Source of the DNA: Pyrenopolyporus hunteri
Taxonomy: Eukaryota; Ascomycota; Sordariomycetes; Xylariales; Hypoxylaceae
DNA length: 64,000 nt
Direction of reading: 5' to 3'
NCBI GenBank assembly: GCA_902806595.1
Contig: CADCXC010000004.1
Span: 186,001 to 250,000, forward strand
A model generated the notes under the pieces. That model was not told the DNA's origin. It did no database searches and worked only from the letters and a program-made list of their open reading frames with translations. Both the position numbers and the translations under genes were made by a program. Every line of letters begins with the position of its first letter. Position 1 is the stretch's first letter. This document shows, in pieces, positions 1-10,276 of this stretch.

Positions 1-1032
1 CGATACGGCCGTTCTCACCTCTACTCGCCTTACGTTTTCGCGAAACCTTACGTATGCGCCGAGTAATTCCCCCGAAGCATTGCGATTTCCTTCCGTAAGG
101 TTGGCCCCGAGCGAGGTTCCGTACGAGCTAAACGGCTCGGAGAACCGGGAGACGAAATAACCTCTGAAGGAAACGGGTTTATCTGGTCCCAGTCGGTAGT
201 CTTGTCGTTGCGGATTGCTGCCGAATATCTCGTTCTTCTCGGGATCAATCTGGACTTGCCCGGTCCAATTCTGGCGAGTTACTTGAATAGAGACGTAAGG
301 CGGCGCCGGATTCCCGGTCGGATATTCACCGGTGTCTTCGAAGTCAAAGCGCAGGTGACCCGTGTGCGCGGACGCGCTCATCGCCACTTGAATCCGGCGG
401 GTGAGCGCCCGTTTCTCCTCGGTGGTGCTCCTCTTCCTAACACGTCCGTTCGCCCCTTCGCGTACTTCGTCCGAAGCGGAACCAGCGCCCCCAGGCACAG
501 GTCCTTCCCCGGCAGCCTCTTCCGTTAGGTCCCAATCGTGTTCTCCTTCTGTGTCCGCGTCCAAGAGTACCTCATAGACATAAGGCGTGCTGACCTCGTT
601 CTCTTTCCGGAATGCCAGGCCGCGTTGTTCAAATAGCGGCTTCACCTCCTGGCCCCATCCAGGCGTCAGCACCACTTGACCGAGCTCGCCCATCCAGATA
701 GCCGGCTGATGCGTGGCTTGGAAGCCGTGAATAAAGAGGTCCGCGTCGTGATACGGCACCTGCGATATGTAATTCTCGCGCGTCTGCGGCGTCCACCGCG
801 TCATGCCGAACGGTACGGATACCGACGGGATCATGCCGCCATTATCGTTTGGTGATATCCCATACGTCCCGACTTTCGGATTCACGTACTTCAGGACGCC
901 TATGTTGGCGTGGTAATTCAGCGCGTCATCATCTCGTGAATATCTCGTCCTACCCGCCCTTTCCGACGGATTAGGATATGCCAGAGACAGATAGGCATGG
1001 AAGCCCAGGCTGACGTATCGGATTGGGCGCAT
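1..1032 (-). CDS. GH92-family alpha-1,2-mannosidase, N-terminal part, cut by window edge
   Basis: An uninterrupted minus-strand reading frame of 344 codons runs from ATG at 1032 off the left edge. Residues ~48-130 carry the family's N-terminal signature: YVNPKVGTYG, then GGMIPSVSVPFGMTRWTPQT, then HGFQATHQPAIWMGE. Further on, RRIQVAMSASAHTGHLRF matches the usual beta-sandwich strand. GH92 enzymes are Ca2+-dependent exo-alpha-mannosidases that trim mannose from N-glycans or mannans; the catalytic (alpha/alpha)6 barrel would lie outside the window. A charged, low-complexity insert (about residues 155-205, rich in E, D, G, R) interrupts the N-terminal domain. No clear signal peptide follows this ATG. 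A CTAG acceptor-like site lies 14 bp upstream, so a short 5' exon with a signal peptide is possible. An in-frame TAG at that site otherwise makes this ATG the first available start. Family confident; 5' end not. Confidence 0.85.
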   Translation of the reverse strand, partial: MRPIRYVSLGFHAYLSLAYPNPSERAGRTRYSRDDDALNYHANIGVLKYVNPKVGTYGISPNDNGGMIPSVSVPFGMTRWTPQTRENYISQVPYHDADLFIHGFQATHQPAIWMGELGQVVLTPGWGQEVKPLFEQRGLAFRKENEVSTPYVYEVLLDADTEGEHDWDLTEEAAGEGPVPGGAGSASDEVREGANGRVRKRSTTEEKRALTRRIQVAMSASAHTGHLRFDFEDTGEYPTGNPAPPYVSIQVTRQNWTGQVQIDPEKNEIFGSNPQRQDYRLGPDKPVSFRGYFVSRFSEPFSSYGTSLGANLTEGNRNASGELLGAYVRFRENVRRVEVRTAVS

Positions 1033-1985
1033 CGTGAACTTCCCCTAGACCGGCGAGTCTGCTCAACTTCTCCTTTGTCAGGTTATGCTAAATCTCAGTG
1101 CCGCTGTTATGGGTAAGCTTCTTCGACTCAAGCATCTGATATCTTCCCTGAGCTACATAACCAAGGCTCACGACACTTGTCTGATACGACGCGTATGGCG
1201 GGCTAGTAGTTTAGATTCAACCCAACTATCAATGGCCGAAGTTATACGGGAACACCAGCGGACCAGAACGTCGGGCATCTTACAAAGGCTCGGCGAACCT
1301 CTTTGTTCCTCGGCTTCGAATAATAGTGCGGGGAAGACCCTTGCATGGTTGGTGAACCAGGTTCTTGGGTATTGGCACAGCAACCTAACGGCGCCATGAT
1401 GTCGGATAGACTGAGGAGTTAATCTATATAGGCAGGTAGGTAGTTGAAGAGAAACTAGTAACTATGTCACTAATAGAAAGAGGCTAGCCTAACGCCGAAG
1501 ACCTTATGATAGGGTTGGTTCATCATATGACGCGGCTCACAAATATCGAACCCTTTTCAACTCATACATGGAGATAAGTTTGCGATTAGTATTATTGTAT
1601 TGGATTCTTGAAACCATGAATTTGCTATTCGGGATTCCGTGAAGCGTTTCAGTCGCAACGCAAGTATCGCCAAGCCGGGCGGGATTAGACCTTTGAGAAG
1701 AGCCTCAGAGGCGAGGCGTACAGTACATTCTTCCAAACTTTTTCTTGATTCTTGCAGGGATTTTACGTGCGCCGGCTAAGGTCCTGGATGTCTCGGGAGG
1801 TATTGCACCTAGCATCTATGCCCCTTTCGATTTCGACCAGCCAATAATAACCCGATAACTGGACCTTGTGAGGTAGTTTGTGATTGCATAGGTAGGTAGG
1901 TAGTATGAGGCTTCTTCTCCCGACAGGTTACCCAGGTATGCAACCCGAGCTACCATCCGCCGTGACCACCGCGCATCCAACCCGA
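1033..1985. other. intergenic region with TAGG microsatellites
   Basis: I see no supportable gene here. It should hold the promoter of the mannosidase gene and the 3' end of the small secreted-peptide gene. Two short (TAGG)n tracts occur at 1433-1443 and 1889-1903. The short open frames in it have no signal peptide, motif or codon pattern that I recognise. Confidence 0.5.
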
Positions 1986-2272
1986 TCAAGAGCATTTGCA
2001 ATTTACGAGTAAATCGCCGGGCTTGCATTCCCCGGGACACTCGCGATTGCATGAGGCTAGGTCGTGATAAATGCGCCGCGGTCCACACTCGCCGCTGTTA
2101 TCTCGATGAGAAATGGATTAGCTCTCAGCCCCAACTTCTCAATGAATTTGCAGTTGTAGGAGTATGCGCACGGGAGGGAAATGCGACTTGCGTACCTCTG
2201 CGATACCGGACTCGCGGTCACTACACTCAAGACCGCAGCGACGGCCGTGACGATGCCTAGGACATGTACCAT
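1986..2272 (-). CDS. small secreted six-cysteine peptide, defensin-like (CS-alpha-beta spacing)
   Basis: Two exons: 2196-2272 and 1986-2094. They are separated by a 101-bp intron with donor GTACGC, acceptor AACAG and a CTAAT branch-like site. Phase 2 joins cleanly and gives a 61-residue protein. The N-terminus MVHVLGIVTAVAAVLSVVTA is a textbook signal peptide, with likely cleavage just after it or after TASP. The mature part of ~40 residues has six cysteines spaced C-x11-C-x3-C-x3-C-x8-C-x1-C. The CxxxC, GEC (GxC) and CKC (CxC) elements are the hallmarks of cysteine-stabilised alpha/beta defensins. The loop between Cys3 and Cys4 is only three residues, much shorter than usual. Fungal peptides of this class are typically antimicrobial or effector-like; function here is inference. 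A TATA-like box lies about 60-70 bp upstream of the ATG. The gene is too short and too spliced to be seen as one ORF. Alternative: chance splice of a non-coding stretch. Confidence 0.58.
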
Positions 2273-2332
2273 TTTCGTGGAATTATCTTGGTAGTTGAAA
2301 CTTCTGCGAATATCTTCTTTGATTCCAATTCG

Positions 2333-2344
2333 TTATAAAATATT
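2333..2344 (-). promoter_or_regulatory. TATA-like element of the small secreted-peptide gene
   Basis: Read on the minus strand this is AATATTTTATAA. It sits about 60-70 bp before the ATG at 2272, a plausible fungal TATA position. It supports the start chosen for the peptide gene but is weak alone in AT-rich intergenic DNA. Confidence 0.35.
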
Positions 2345-3314
2345 GACCGAAGCAGGCCATATCTTCGAGTTCTTTTATGTGTCTTTAATAGTCAAGCCAG
2401 ACATTGCGTCACGGGGTCTATTTTTGGTCCAGGCCATCAGCGTTGTAGATCGTCACGGCCCGTAAAGTATAGGATCTTCTGGAAGTAAGTTGTTATGTCA
2501 ATCTAGTAGCTTTTACATCCGTGCCTCTTGTCATCGTGTCTCTTGCTACTATTTAAGTGCGCACGTTGGTGTGCGAACTCAGAAAGAGGGCCAAGGGCGG
2601 AATCCTTCGAACATGTAAATCGTCAAACGACACAGAGACGGGCTCATGGAGAAGACTAGATGAAATCTGGCTTCGTTCTTCCAAGAATTTATTATAAGAC
2701 GTCGAATTGCACTGACCCTAATTCTATACTTAAATATCTAACAGACGTTCATGCTTTAACAGCCCCGGGCCTGGCATCAACGCTGGTTAGCGTACGATAA
2801 GTCTTCTGAAGATGGGTCGCATTCCCCATACGACCATATTTTTCATACGTGCCAAAACCGAAGATAGTTTCAACAATACCCTGTAATTCTCAAGATAGGC
2901 GTAAGCCCGGGCTATGAGGCAAAATCATAAAATGAACGGGAGATTGTTAAACGAATTACTTAATAGCTGAGGGCTCGTCGTTTTAGTTGTAGCTTTTTCA
3001 GAGCACTAGCTGAATGCCAATGCTCTAATTCATTGGACTGGCAGCTTGGGACCCTGAATAGCGCTGTGGCATCATCGGTCGCCAAATGACGTGCTCACAC
3101 CATATCGTGCTACGCTTAACTATACAACTATAAAACTCCTCTCATTGACATGAAGTCGTCACGAACTCTAAACACTCCCCTTTCTCCGTATCCCTCCCCA
3201 CAAGGAATTGGTCCATATGGAGTAACAGCTGACTTACATACCGAATTGTGCCGATCTCACCCTTGAGACGCGACAGCCACCACAACAATCCACGGGCGTA
3301 TCCACATAGTCGCT
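2345..3314. other. intergenic region between two divergent genes
   Basis: No gene is supportable. The minus-strand peptide gene and the plus-strand MFS gene diverge from this ~1 kb, so it should contain both upstream regulatory regions. I see no clear repeat or RNA gene in it. Confidence 0.45.
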
Positions 3315-5101
3315 ATGGCAGAGATATCAGAAAAAGATAAAGAATCATTGGGGCCGGGGGCAGTGGAGGAACCGAATCAGGTTAAGTCAAGTTCAGAAGA
3401 ACCTTCGAAGAAGCCAGCTCCGGCCGATGTGCACAAGACCTTTAAGGCCGATGCCGATGCTGCTCTTGAGCTCCTCCGCGAAACTGGTAGCTTGCATCAG
3501 GCTCTGGACCCAGAAGTTAATAGGAGACTCGTCCGGCGTATTGACACGCATATAATGCCATTGATCTGCATCGTATGGTTAGTATTATGAGACTATTGCC
3601 TGAAAAGTCGTTATTGGACTAACATACCGATAGTATGTGACTGGACCCTTATTTATGTTTCTTTGTTCTTTTCCCTTTTCTTTTTTTTTCTGGCCGCTGC
3701 CCCCTATCCCACCTATTCGATCTGCATAGAAGGCAAGGCTTTTCGGCGAGCGGGATATTTTACTAACACCCGAAAGACTTTCTCCAGTATATCGATAAGA
3801 CCGCCATCTCTTACGCCAGCGTGACCGGCATAAGAGAATCTGTTGGTCTCGAGGGTAACCAGTTCAATTGGGTGGCGTCAATTTTCTTCTTCGGGCAGTT
3901 AGCTTTCGAATTCCCAACCATCCGCCTGATCCAGCTGTTTCCCCTTGCCAAATACACTTCAGTCAACGTTACTCTCTGGGGCGCCACTCTGGCTTGCCTC
4001 GCAGCTTGCAAAAACTATGCCGGGCTATTAGCATGTCGCTTCTTCCTCGGAGTTTTGGAGGCAGCGGTGGTGCCAGCGTGGGTTCTATTCACTTCTCAGT
4101 GGTATACGAAAGAGGAGCAGGCGTTTCGCGTGGGAATATGGTTTTCTACTTGCGGAGCGGCGCAGATGTTCGGAGGCTTTTTCGCATATGGTGTGGCAGT
4201 GCATGTTGGGAAAGACCCGAACGCTGCCTTGAAGGGCTGGCAAATTATCTTTTTGTTCCTGGGTCTTTTAACCGCCGTTACAGGAATTGCATTTTGGTTC
4301 GTTATGCCAGACTCTCCGGCCGTTGCCAGGTTCCTTGATAAGGAGCAAAAGGGGCTTCATCTCGAACGCATCAGGCATAACGAACAAGGAATCGGATCGA
4401 AGACTTTCAAGTGGGAACAGGTGAAGGAAGCTTTGACGGACACGATGACTTGGTTATACGCCTTTTGGATCTTTGCCGCGAATATCCCCAATTCCATTGC
4501 CACGTCCTTTGGGAACATTCTAGTGACGGGTATGGGCTATTTAGGCGAAGAATCTCTGCTCCTAGTCACTCCGCTCGGGGCTTGGGAAATAGTGGCTTTA
4601 GTCGGACTCACTTACGCAGCGATGAAGACGAAGCAAAGGCTATACTTCTGTATTGCCGGTCACATACCTGCTATAGCGGGGGCCATTCTAATGGCGACGA
4701 CGGAGCGGGTGCCAGCTCTGATCGGATATTATACAAGTGGTGGCATTCCAATTGGTTGGACTACGATCCTCGGGCTTCAGAGCTCCAACGTGGCGGGATC
4801 GACGAAGAAAGTCACGGTCGCTTGCATAGGGACGATCGCTTATACTGTCGGCAATATCATCTCTCCGCAGACCTTCCAAGCTCGAGATGCACCGCGCTAC
4901 CTCCCAGCTAAGATTTCGATTTGCATTATCTACGTCCTCATTACTCTAGACCTGGTCGTGATGCGGTGGGTGCTGAAAAGACGAAACAGGCTGAGGGATG
5001 AAGAGAAAGCGGCGCTTGGGAGCGCCTACACTCTGGAAGAAAATCACGAATTTCTAGATCTCACGGATCTCCAAAATAAGGAATTCCGATACGAAGTTTA
5101 A
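3315..5101 (+). CDS. MFS transporter, allantoate permease (Dal5/ACS) family
   Basis: Exon 1 starts at ATG 3315 with a hydrophilic N-terminus, then RRIDTHIMPLICI entering TM1. Exon 2 runs 3788-5101, starting YIDKTAISYASVTGIRE. The protein is about 523 aa with ~12 hydrophobic segments. Family marks are the TM1 YIDKT motif, a GRxxG-like CRFFLGVLEA in TM4, and LTSQWY-like LFTSQWYTKEEQ after it. Such proton symporters in the plasma membrane bring in organic anions such as allantoate, ureidosuccinate or nicotinate; the substrate here cannot be read from sequence. The intron (~3573/3578-3787) is unclear. The best donor (GTTAGT at 3578) is out of phase with the acceptor at 3787, while GTATGG at 3573 is in phase but removes about four expected TM1 residues. 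A microexon may be missing. The gene ends 66 bp from the lectin gene, tail to tail. Confidence 0.85.
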
Positions 5102-5167
5102 CTACCCTAATACGTGGAAAGACAGGGGCTAGAAGAGTCTTACCAGGAAATAAATGGTGAAAGCCCC

Positions 5168-6987
5168 TTAATCATTAGATATTGCGAGAATCTCAAACCT
5201 CATGCTAAAGACGATCGTATCATGCCAGGAATGAAATTGTAGTACAATCCCGTCACGAGTAGCGGCGTAGCGAAGATCAGCACGCTGGTACCAAGCGTTG
5301 TTTATCCAGATCTCCGATGCCATGGCAGCGTATGCGGGACGCCGCTTGAATTTTCCCTGCGGAAACGGAATGAAGTACGGCTTGTAATTATGGGGAGGCG
5401 GTTGCGCCCGTTCCCTATTTGGCACGTAGACGTCGAACACGTCGCTGTGGAAGCCGTCGATGGGCGAGCTTGCTTCGTAAGCCATGAACGCAATACGCAT
5501 ATAGCTTACACCGCTCCTGGGTGGCATCTGAAAATGCACGCGAAACGTCTCCCGGGTTATTTCGTCGGCACTGACTGTGGCGCCAACACCGGTACTGCTG
5601 CCACCTTGGATGCTCATGTCCATGATCCAAGGGCGCACGACAACATTGTCGGAAGCAAACGGACGAGGGAACTTGACGATCCAGTTGGTGGACTTCAGAT
5701 TCTTCCCATCTTGGAAGAAACTGACGGTTTGGCCTCCCGCGCCCGGAGCGGTCACGCGATAGTTACCCTCGTATGTGGTATAGCTGAACTGCACATGCTC
5801 GCGCAACTTGTCAGGTATCTGGATCCAGCTCAGGCGCGTATCGAACAGTTCGGTATCACCGCGCGGGCCCCAATACCTGTCGGCTTTGTGAGAGTCGCCT
5901 ACGTTTAGTTGTAAGCCCGTAGCCTTTTTGTTGCTCGCGTCCAGTCGAGTAATCCCGACCTGGATGTCTTCTTCGCGAGAAACATTTACGGAATTGGGAT
6001 CCGCACCCCATATTTCATGTCCGCCGTCTCTATTGTGGTAGATCTGACCACTGCTGACTCTCTTCTGTACCGAGTAGCGTTCCCCTCGATCCCAGGTCGG
6101 GCAACTGTCCGCCCAGGCGCGCAGCTTGTCGCCAAAAGTGCGTAGAGATGCACTATCGGCGCGAACCTCCGACCATGTGCCAGTGAGTAAATTGCCGTAT
6201 AAATCGAAGCAAATTGCCGGAAGCTCGCCAAGTAGGGTAGGGAGTCGTGAGCTCATATTCTCATACAAGCTCTCGTAACGTTCGGCGGTTCGGCGGAGAA
6301 GGGGTAATGCGTTATCGCACATCTCCATGAGGTCAGACCAGAGGAGGAGACAATTGAACCAATCTATGTTGCGTGGCAGCTTGGAGTCGTTGTCTTTCGA
6401 CATCTCCTGAGCAAAATCGACCCAGCAGCGCTTGAGCGTTTCCACGAGCGAACCCAGCTCATCGATACCCCTTTTCAGCGAGTCTCCTGAGCTCTTCATA
6501 GCATCAGTATGCTCACGTACTTTCTTTGTCATGTCTATCGCATCCTTATACAGCCTAACGACCCGCTGCTGCATACCGACCGAGTCCTTGAGATCGTCAT
6601 ACTCTGCACTTTCCACTTCCTGCCTCAGAGTTTCGACTAATCGATACGGTTAGAGAATGAATAGGCGACTAGGATGCGAAACAGTCGATGGCGCGTACCT
6701 TTAGACCGGATATTCATCCAGTTTTCTAAGTTCTCATATATTTTCCCTTTCAATACACACCCGATTTCCTCGTACGCCAATTGATAGAATTTGTCAAACT
6801 GGCTCTGCCATGTGGCATCGGCAGGGTGGCCCATCCTAACACCAGGTTCATGAAAGGCTTTGCGAAAGTTATTTTTGAAATTGTTGCCCTCGTTCAGTGG
6901 ATAGAAGAACCCAGAGCCAGAGAAGGCACCTTCAAGAGGCGCCTTGGTCAACGACATAGCGTCGGCTGCTTTCGTATCAAGAGCCAT
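5168..6987 (-). CDS. coiled-coil protein with three tandem H-type lectin modules
   Basis: Two exons (6699-6987 and 5168-6636) joined in phase 1. The 62-bp intron has donor GTACGC, branch CTAAC and acceptor ATTAG. The product is 585 aa with no signal peptide. Residues ~95-235 are helical and heptad-rich. Three H-type lectin-like modules follow: ~320-371 (VGITRLDASN ... DTELFDTRLSWIQI), ~415-485 (WIVKFPRPFASDNVVV ... MRIAFMAYEA) and ~513-585 (TRDGIVLQFHSWHDT ... EILAI). H-type lectins (discoidin II/snail agglutinin fold) bind GalNAc/Gal and usually trimerise. A helical N-domain fused to glycan-binding modules suggests a protein that recognises a glycan and multimerises; that is inference. It is divergently paired with the hairpin-protein gene at 7480. 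No signal peptide means cytosolic location or non-classical release. I do not know a named homologue. Confidence 0.8.
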
Positions 6988-7479
6988 GATAAAGCGATGT
7001 ATGAATGTAAATCGGAGGTATGTTTTCTATTGTCCAATACTCATACGAAGGAGATTATGAGGCCTCTTCGAGGTCGGTATTGGTGTCCTATTATGCCAGA
7101 GAGTTTATGACCTTGACTCTATCAGATTTCAATTTCATGACCCTGGCTGGGATGGTCTAGCCCAGCTGTCGGCGTGATATGGGTCGATCTAGACTCAATA
7201 GATTTAATAGTCTCGTATTCAGACGTCTGGTAGACGGATGGCTTGCACTAGCTAAGCCTGAGGAAGTTCAGCTACAGGAACTACGTTAGCGCCGCCCTGC
7301 CTAGACCGATACCTAGATGCAGGTCCCTTAATAAAGCTGCTGAAGTGTCTCCTTTATTATACCATGGAACTTAAATAGTATAAAAAAGGAAGACGTTAGG
7401 AGTCTTTCTGGTCGATTACATCCGTTCTGACGCCCCATTAAATTTGAATACTAAGAAATCTACTTAGGAGTGTATAGCC
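6988..7479. promoter_or_regulatory. shared divergent promoter region of the lectin / hairpin-protein pair
   Basis: The 492-bp space lies between two start codons pointing outward, so it likely drives both genes and could co-regulate them. A TATA-like TAGTATAAAAAAG at 7376-7388 sits about 95 bp before the plus-strand ATG. No palindromic operator stands out to me. Confidence 0.45.
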
Positions 7480-10276
7480 ATGGCTCCGTTTGTTGAGTTC
7501 ACCGAACTGCTAGAAAATAAAAAGTACGAATTAACCGACCTCGACGATAACGAGTATTTAAAGCTCGGCAGTCATGTAGGTTTATTCGAACTATTATCAA
7601 TCGTCCTCTACATATCTTTCCCCCCTTTCCCTTAAGAGATCGGACACTCGGACTGACGGTAATAGATCTATATTTTGAGGAGAGAGATCAATATCACTGA
7701 GACGTTGAGAGAACTCGCTGAGCCTATAGCAGGCGGCGTGGCCTCTCCTGTGCAGCATCTTCACCTTTACTGTCACCGTTTAACCGGTTCTTTAGTGGAA
7801 GACGGTGAGCTTCAGTTGAAGTTCCGCGAGCGCGGATGTGCACTCAGGTCTCTGCATATATTCACGGCCCAAATAATTTCATTCGCGAGGCTTGTACTGG
7901 TAGGTGATGGCGATAAACAACAGACGCCGTTTCAGTTATGCCTCTATTATGATTTCGAATCTGGCCCGGAGCGATTTTGGGTAAATCCCGTATCCTCCAA
8001 AAGCTCGTTCCACGTACTGCAAAGCCAGGATAAGTGTCTCGAACAGGGCACTGCGGCGTGTACCGAATACAAGCACTTTGATATCGCTGCGACCGGTGCC
8101 GTAGGGATTCGCATGCTCGTGTCCGCGGGTGGAGACGCCGGAATTGTTCACGATATCGAGAGTATTTCGTCCGTATTCTGGGATGAGTTGAGACCCCTCT
8201 GGCCGTTCGAGTTCGAGACCTTCGGTGCTGATGCGCGACGGGTGCGGAACTTACCACGCTTGCTCGATAGCTTGTTTAATGTCGCGGGCCAGGAACTTAT
8301 GGGTAGACAGCCACAGATACCTGCTATCGTGGCCAAGTTGCGCTTCATTCAGCGCTGCGCCCAATACGCGCCCAACTACGCAGACCTTGTTGCTGAAGTG
8401 GAAACTCTGCTAGGCCGCCTCGAATTGCCCAGAAGCTTCCCCACGAAACTGCAGAGCCACAGCACGGATAATTACGACTGGTTCTTCGTACAAAACCAAG
8501 TACCTCAGGCGCTAGCTATGGCCATGGATGCCACCATCTCCAATCTTATCGAGGCAAACCGCCGACTTGAGAGCTATGAAGAGATGCAGAAACTACGGAG
8601 TCTCATTCAGGATACAAGCGGTGCCATCATAAAGAGCGTAAGTGCTTCGGTGGGCAACGCTGTCACGCAGGGCTACTTGGATGAGGCCGCGGAACGGGCA
8701 GCAGGGCTATCAGTCACAGCAACGGAAAAGATGGATGAGCTGCGGAAGTATGAAAACGAGGTAAAAGATGCGGCGGATGGTTTCAAGGAAGGCATCAAGA
8801 AGTACCAGAAGGATATGGAGAAAAAGTTTAAGGCGGAACTTATCAAGGGCTTGATCCAGGTCGGCTTTTCTGTCGGACTTGCTATTTACACTGGTGGCGC
8901 CGGAGCGCCGCTGACTGTCGGAGCTGTCAACAAAGTGCTTAAAGGGGTAGGTCGGAATTATAACCACATTCTTCTCGATTCCAACTTTACTAATACTTAG
9001 CTAACTCTTGGTAAATCGCAAACAGGCCGAGGCCATCAAGGAGCCTTCACGACTTTGGATGGCTATTAAAGCCCTCGGAACTACAGCGCTCAAGATATAC
9101 CCCAAGATCGAGGCCGCTTTCAAGAATCATGAGGAGTTCTGCAGTGCTGCCGTGGATAGAGGTAAACGGCGGGGGTCAGCAATGGATAATCTAAAAAGAA
9201 CAGCGTCTGAGATTACGGACAAGATGTTTTCGAGCAAGGTAGGTAGCCGGATCGACTACGGCGGGCTACTGGCGGATTGGCGTGAGATGGATATGCGCAT
9301 CGAGAGTGCGTTCTCGGCTATCAAAGGAGAACTTGATCGCAAAAGCGAGATACAGGGCCTAGAACCGTACAGACTCGCCCTCAAGAAATTGGCTGTCCGC
9401 GGTGAAACTCTCGTTAACGCTCTCCGGGAGGCTCACGAGGCGCGCACTCGCTACCTATTACTCGAGGCGGAAAAGAAAACTCGCGAAGCGGCCGTGGCCG
9501 AAATTCAAACACTACACCAGGATGTGCTCGCAGGAAAGACGCAGGAATCCATTGCCTTTATGGCAATCAAGCAACGGCTGACCCTAGAGCTGGCTCAGAG
9601 GCGTCGGGTCGTGTTTAATAAGCTCCATCAGGGGATCCTTGCGCTTATTTACCGAACCAACGACGTCAAATTGCAAAAGGAGGCGTTCGACGGTTTATCC
9701 CCAGCCATGTCGGCGACGGAACTCGCGGATCAATGGGCTAAGTTTAAAGCGAGCGCTATAACAGACTATGATCCGCCGCAAGAGCAGCTGTTATCCGTGG
9801 ACACCAAACAGGCCTTCCCTCTCGGATGGCAGGACCTTCTTGTCAACGATCTAGAGACACCGTTCCAGGTTCCGCCGACGTTGAGCGACATTGCGGACAA
9901 CTACCAGATGCGTATTCGCTCCCTACATGCTGAGTTCGTGGGATTGAAGCGGCTCGATGGGAATACCACGGGGATCGAGAAGCTGGAGTACTCGATTTGG
10001 CTCGGGCCGTTAATGCTCGATCGGGCGAGTCCTTATAAGGGCGCGCCGAGCTCCCAGGCCACGACAGTACAATACTACATGGAGAGGCGGCAGCTTAAGA
10101 AGCAAGGAAATGATAACGACTTCGTTGACGACCGGAATGATTTCGCGAAGCGTGCGCTATGCTGCATGGGCAAACTGTCCTTTAAGAGGAAAGTTGTTGA
10201 TGAAGGCTGGGACCTTACTACAATTACGGATGTCCGGTTGCATATAAAGTACGAGACTATGGTATTTGATCTGTGA
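7480..10276 (+). CDS. large helical protein with central hydrophobic hairpin; candidate pore-forming-type protein
   Basis: Three exons: 7480-7575, 7666-8946 and 9026-10276. Both introns are phase 0 (90 and 79 bp, donors GTAGGT, acceptors ATAG and ACAG, branches CTGAC and CTAAC). The result is 875 aa, without a signal peptide. Residues ~60-250 look like a mixed globular domain. Residues ~310-420 are long, charged, heptad-like helices. About 424-456 is a glycine-rich hydrophobic hairpin (LIQVGFSVGLAIYTGGAGAP). A second long helical stretch covers ~460-680. A beta-like C-terminus ends in TDVRLHIKYE, which recalls a terminal strand seen in large insecticidal-complex proteins; that resemblance is from memory and weak. 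Helices flanking one hydrophobic hairpin is the architecture of alpha-helical pore-forming proteins, so a membrane-inserting role is an inference. Divergent pairing with a lectin-tipped coiled-coil protein suggests a two-component partner. No family is firmly recognised. Confidence 0.75.

Noticed and set aside
5390..5908. 172-codon plus-strand frame
   Set aside because: Shadow of the minus-strand lectin gene, whose frame has clear H-type lectin motifs.
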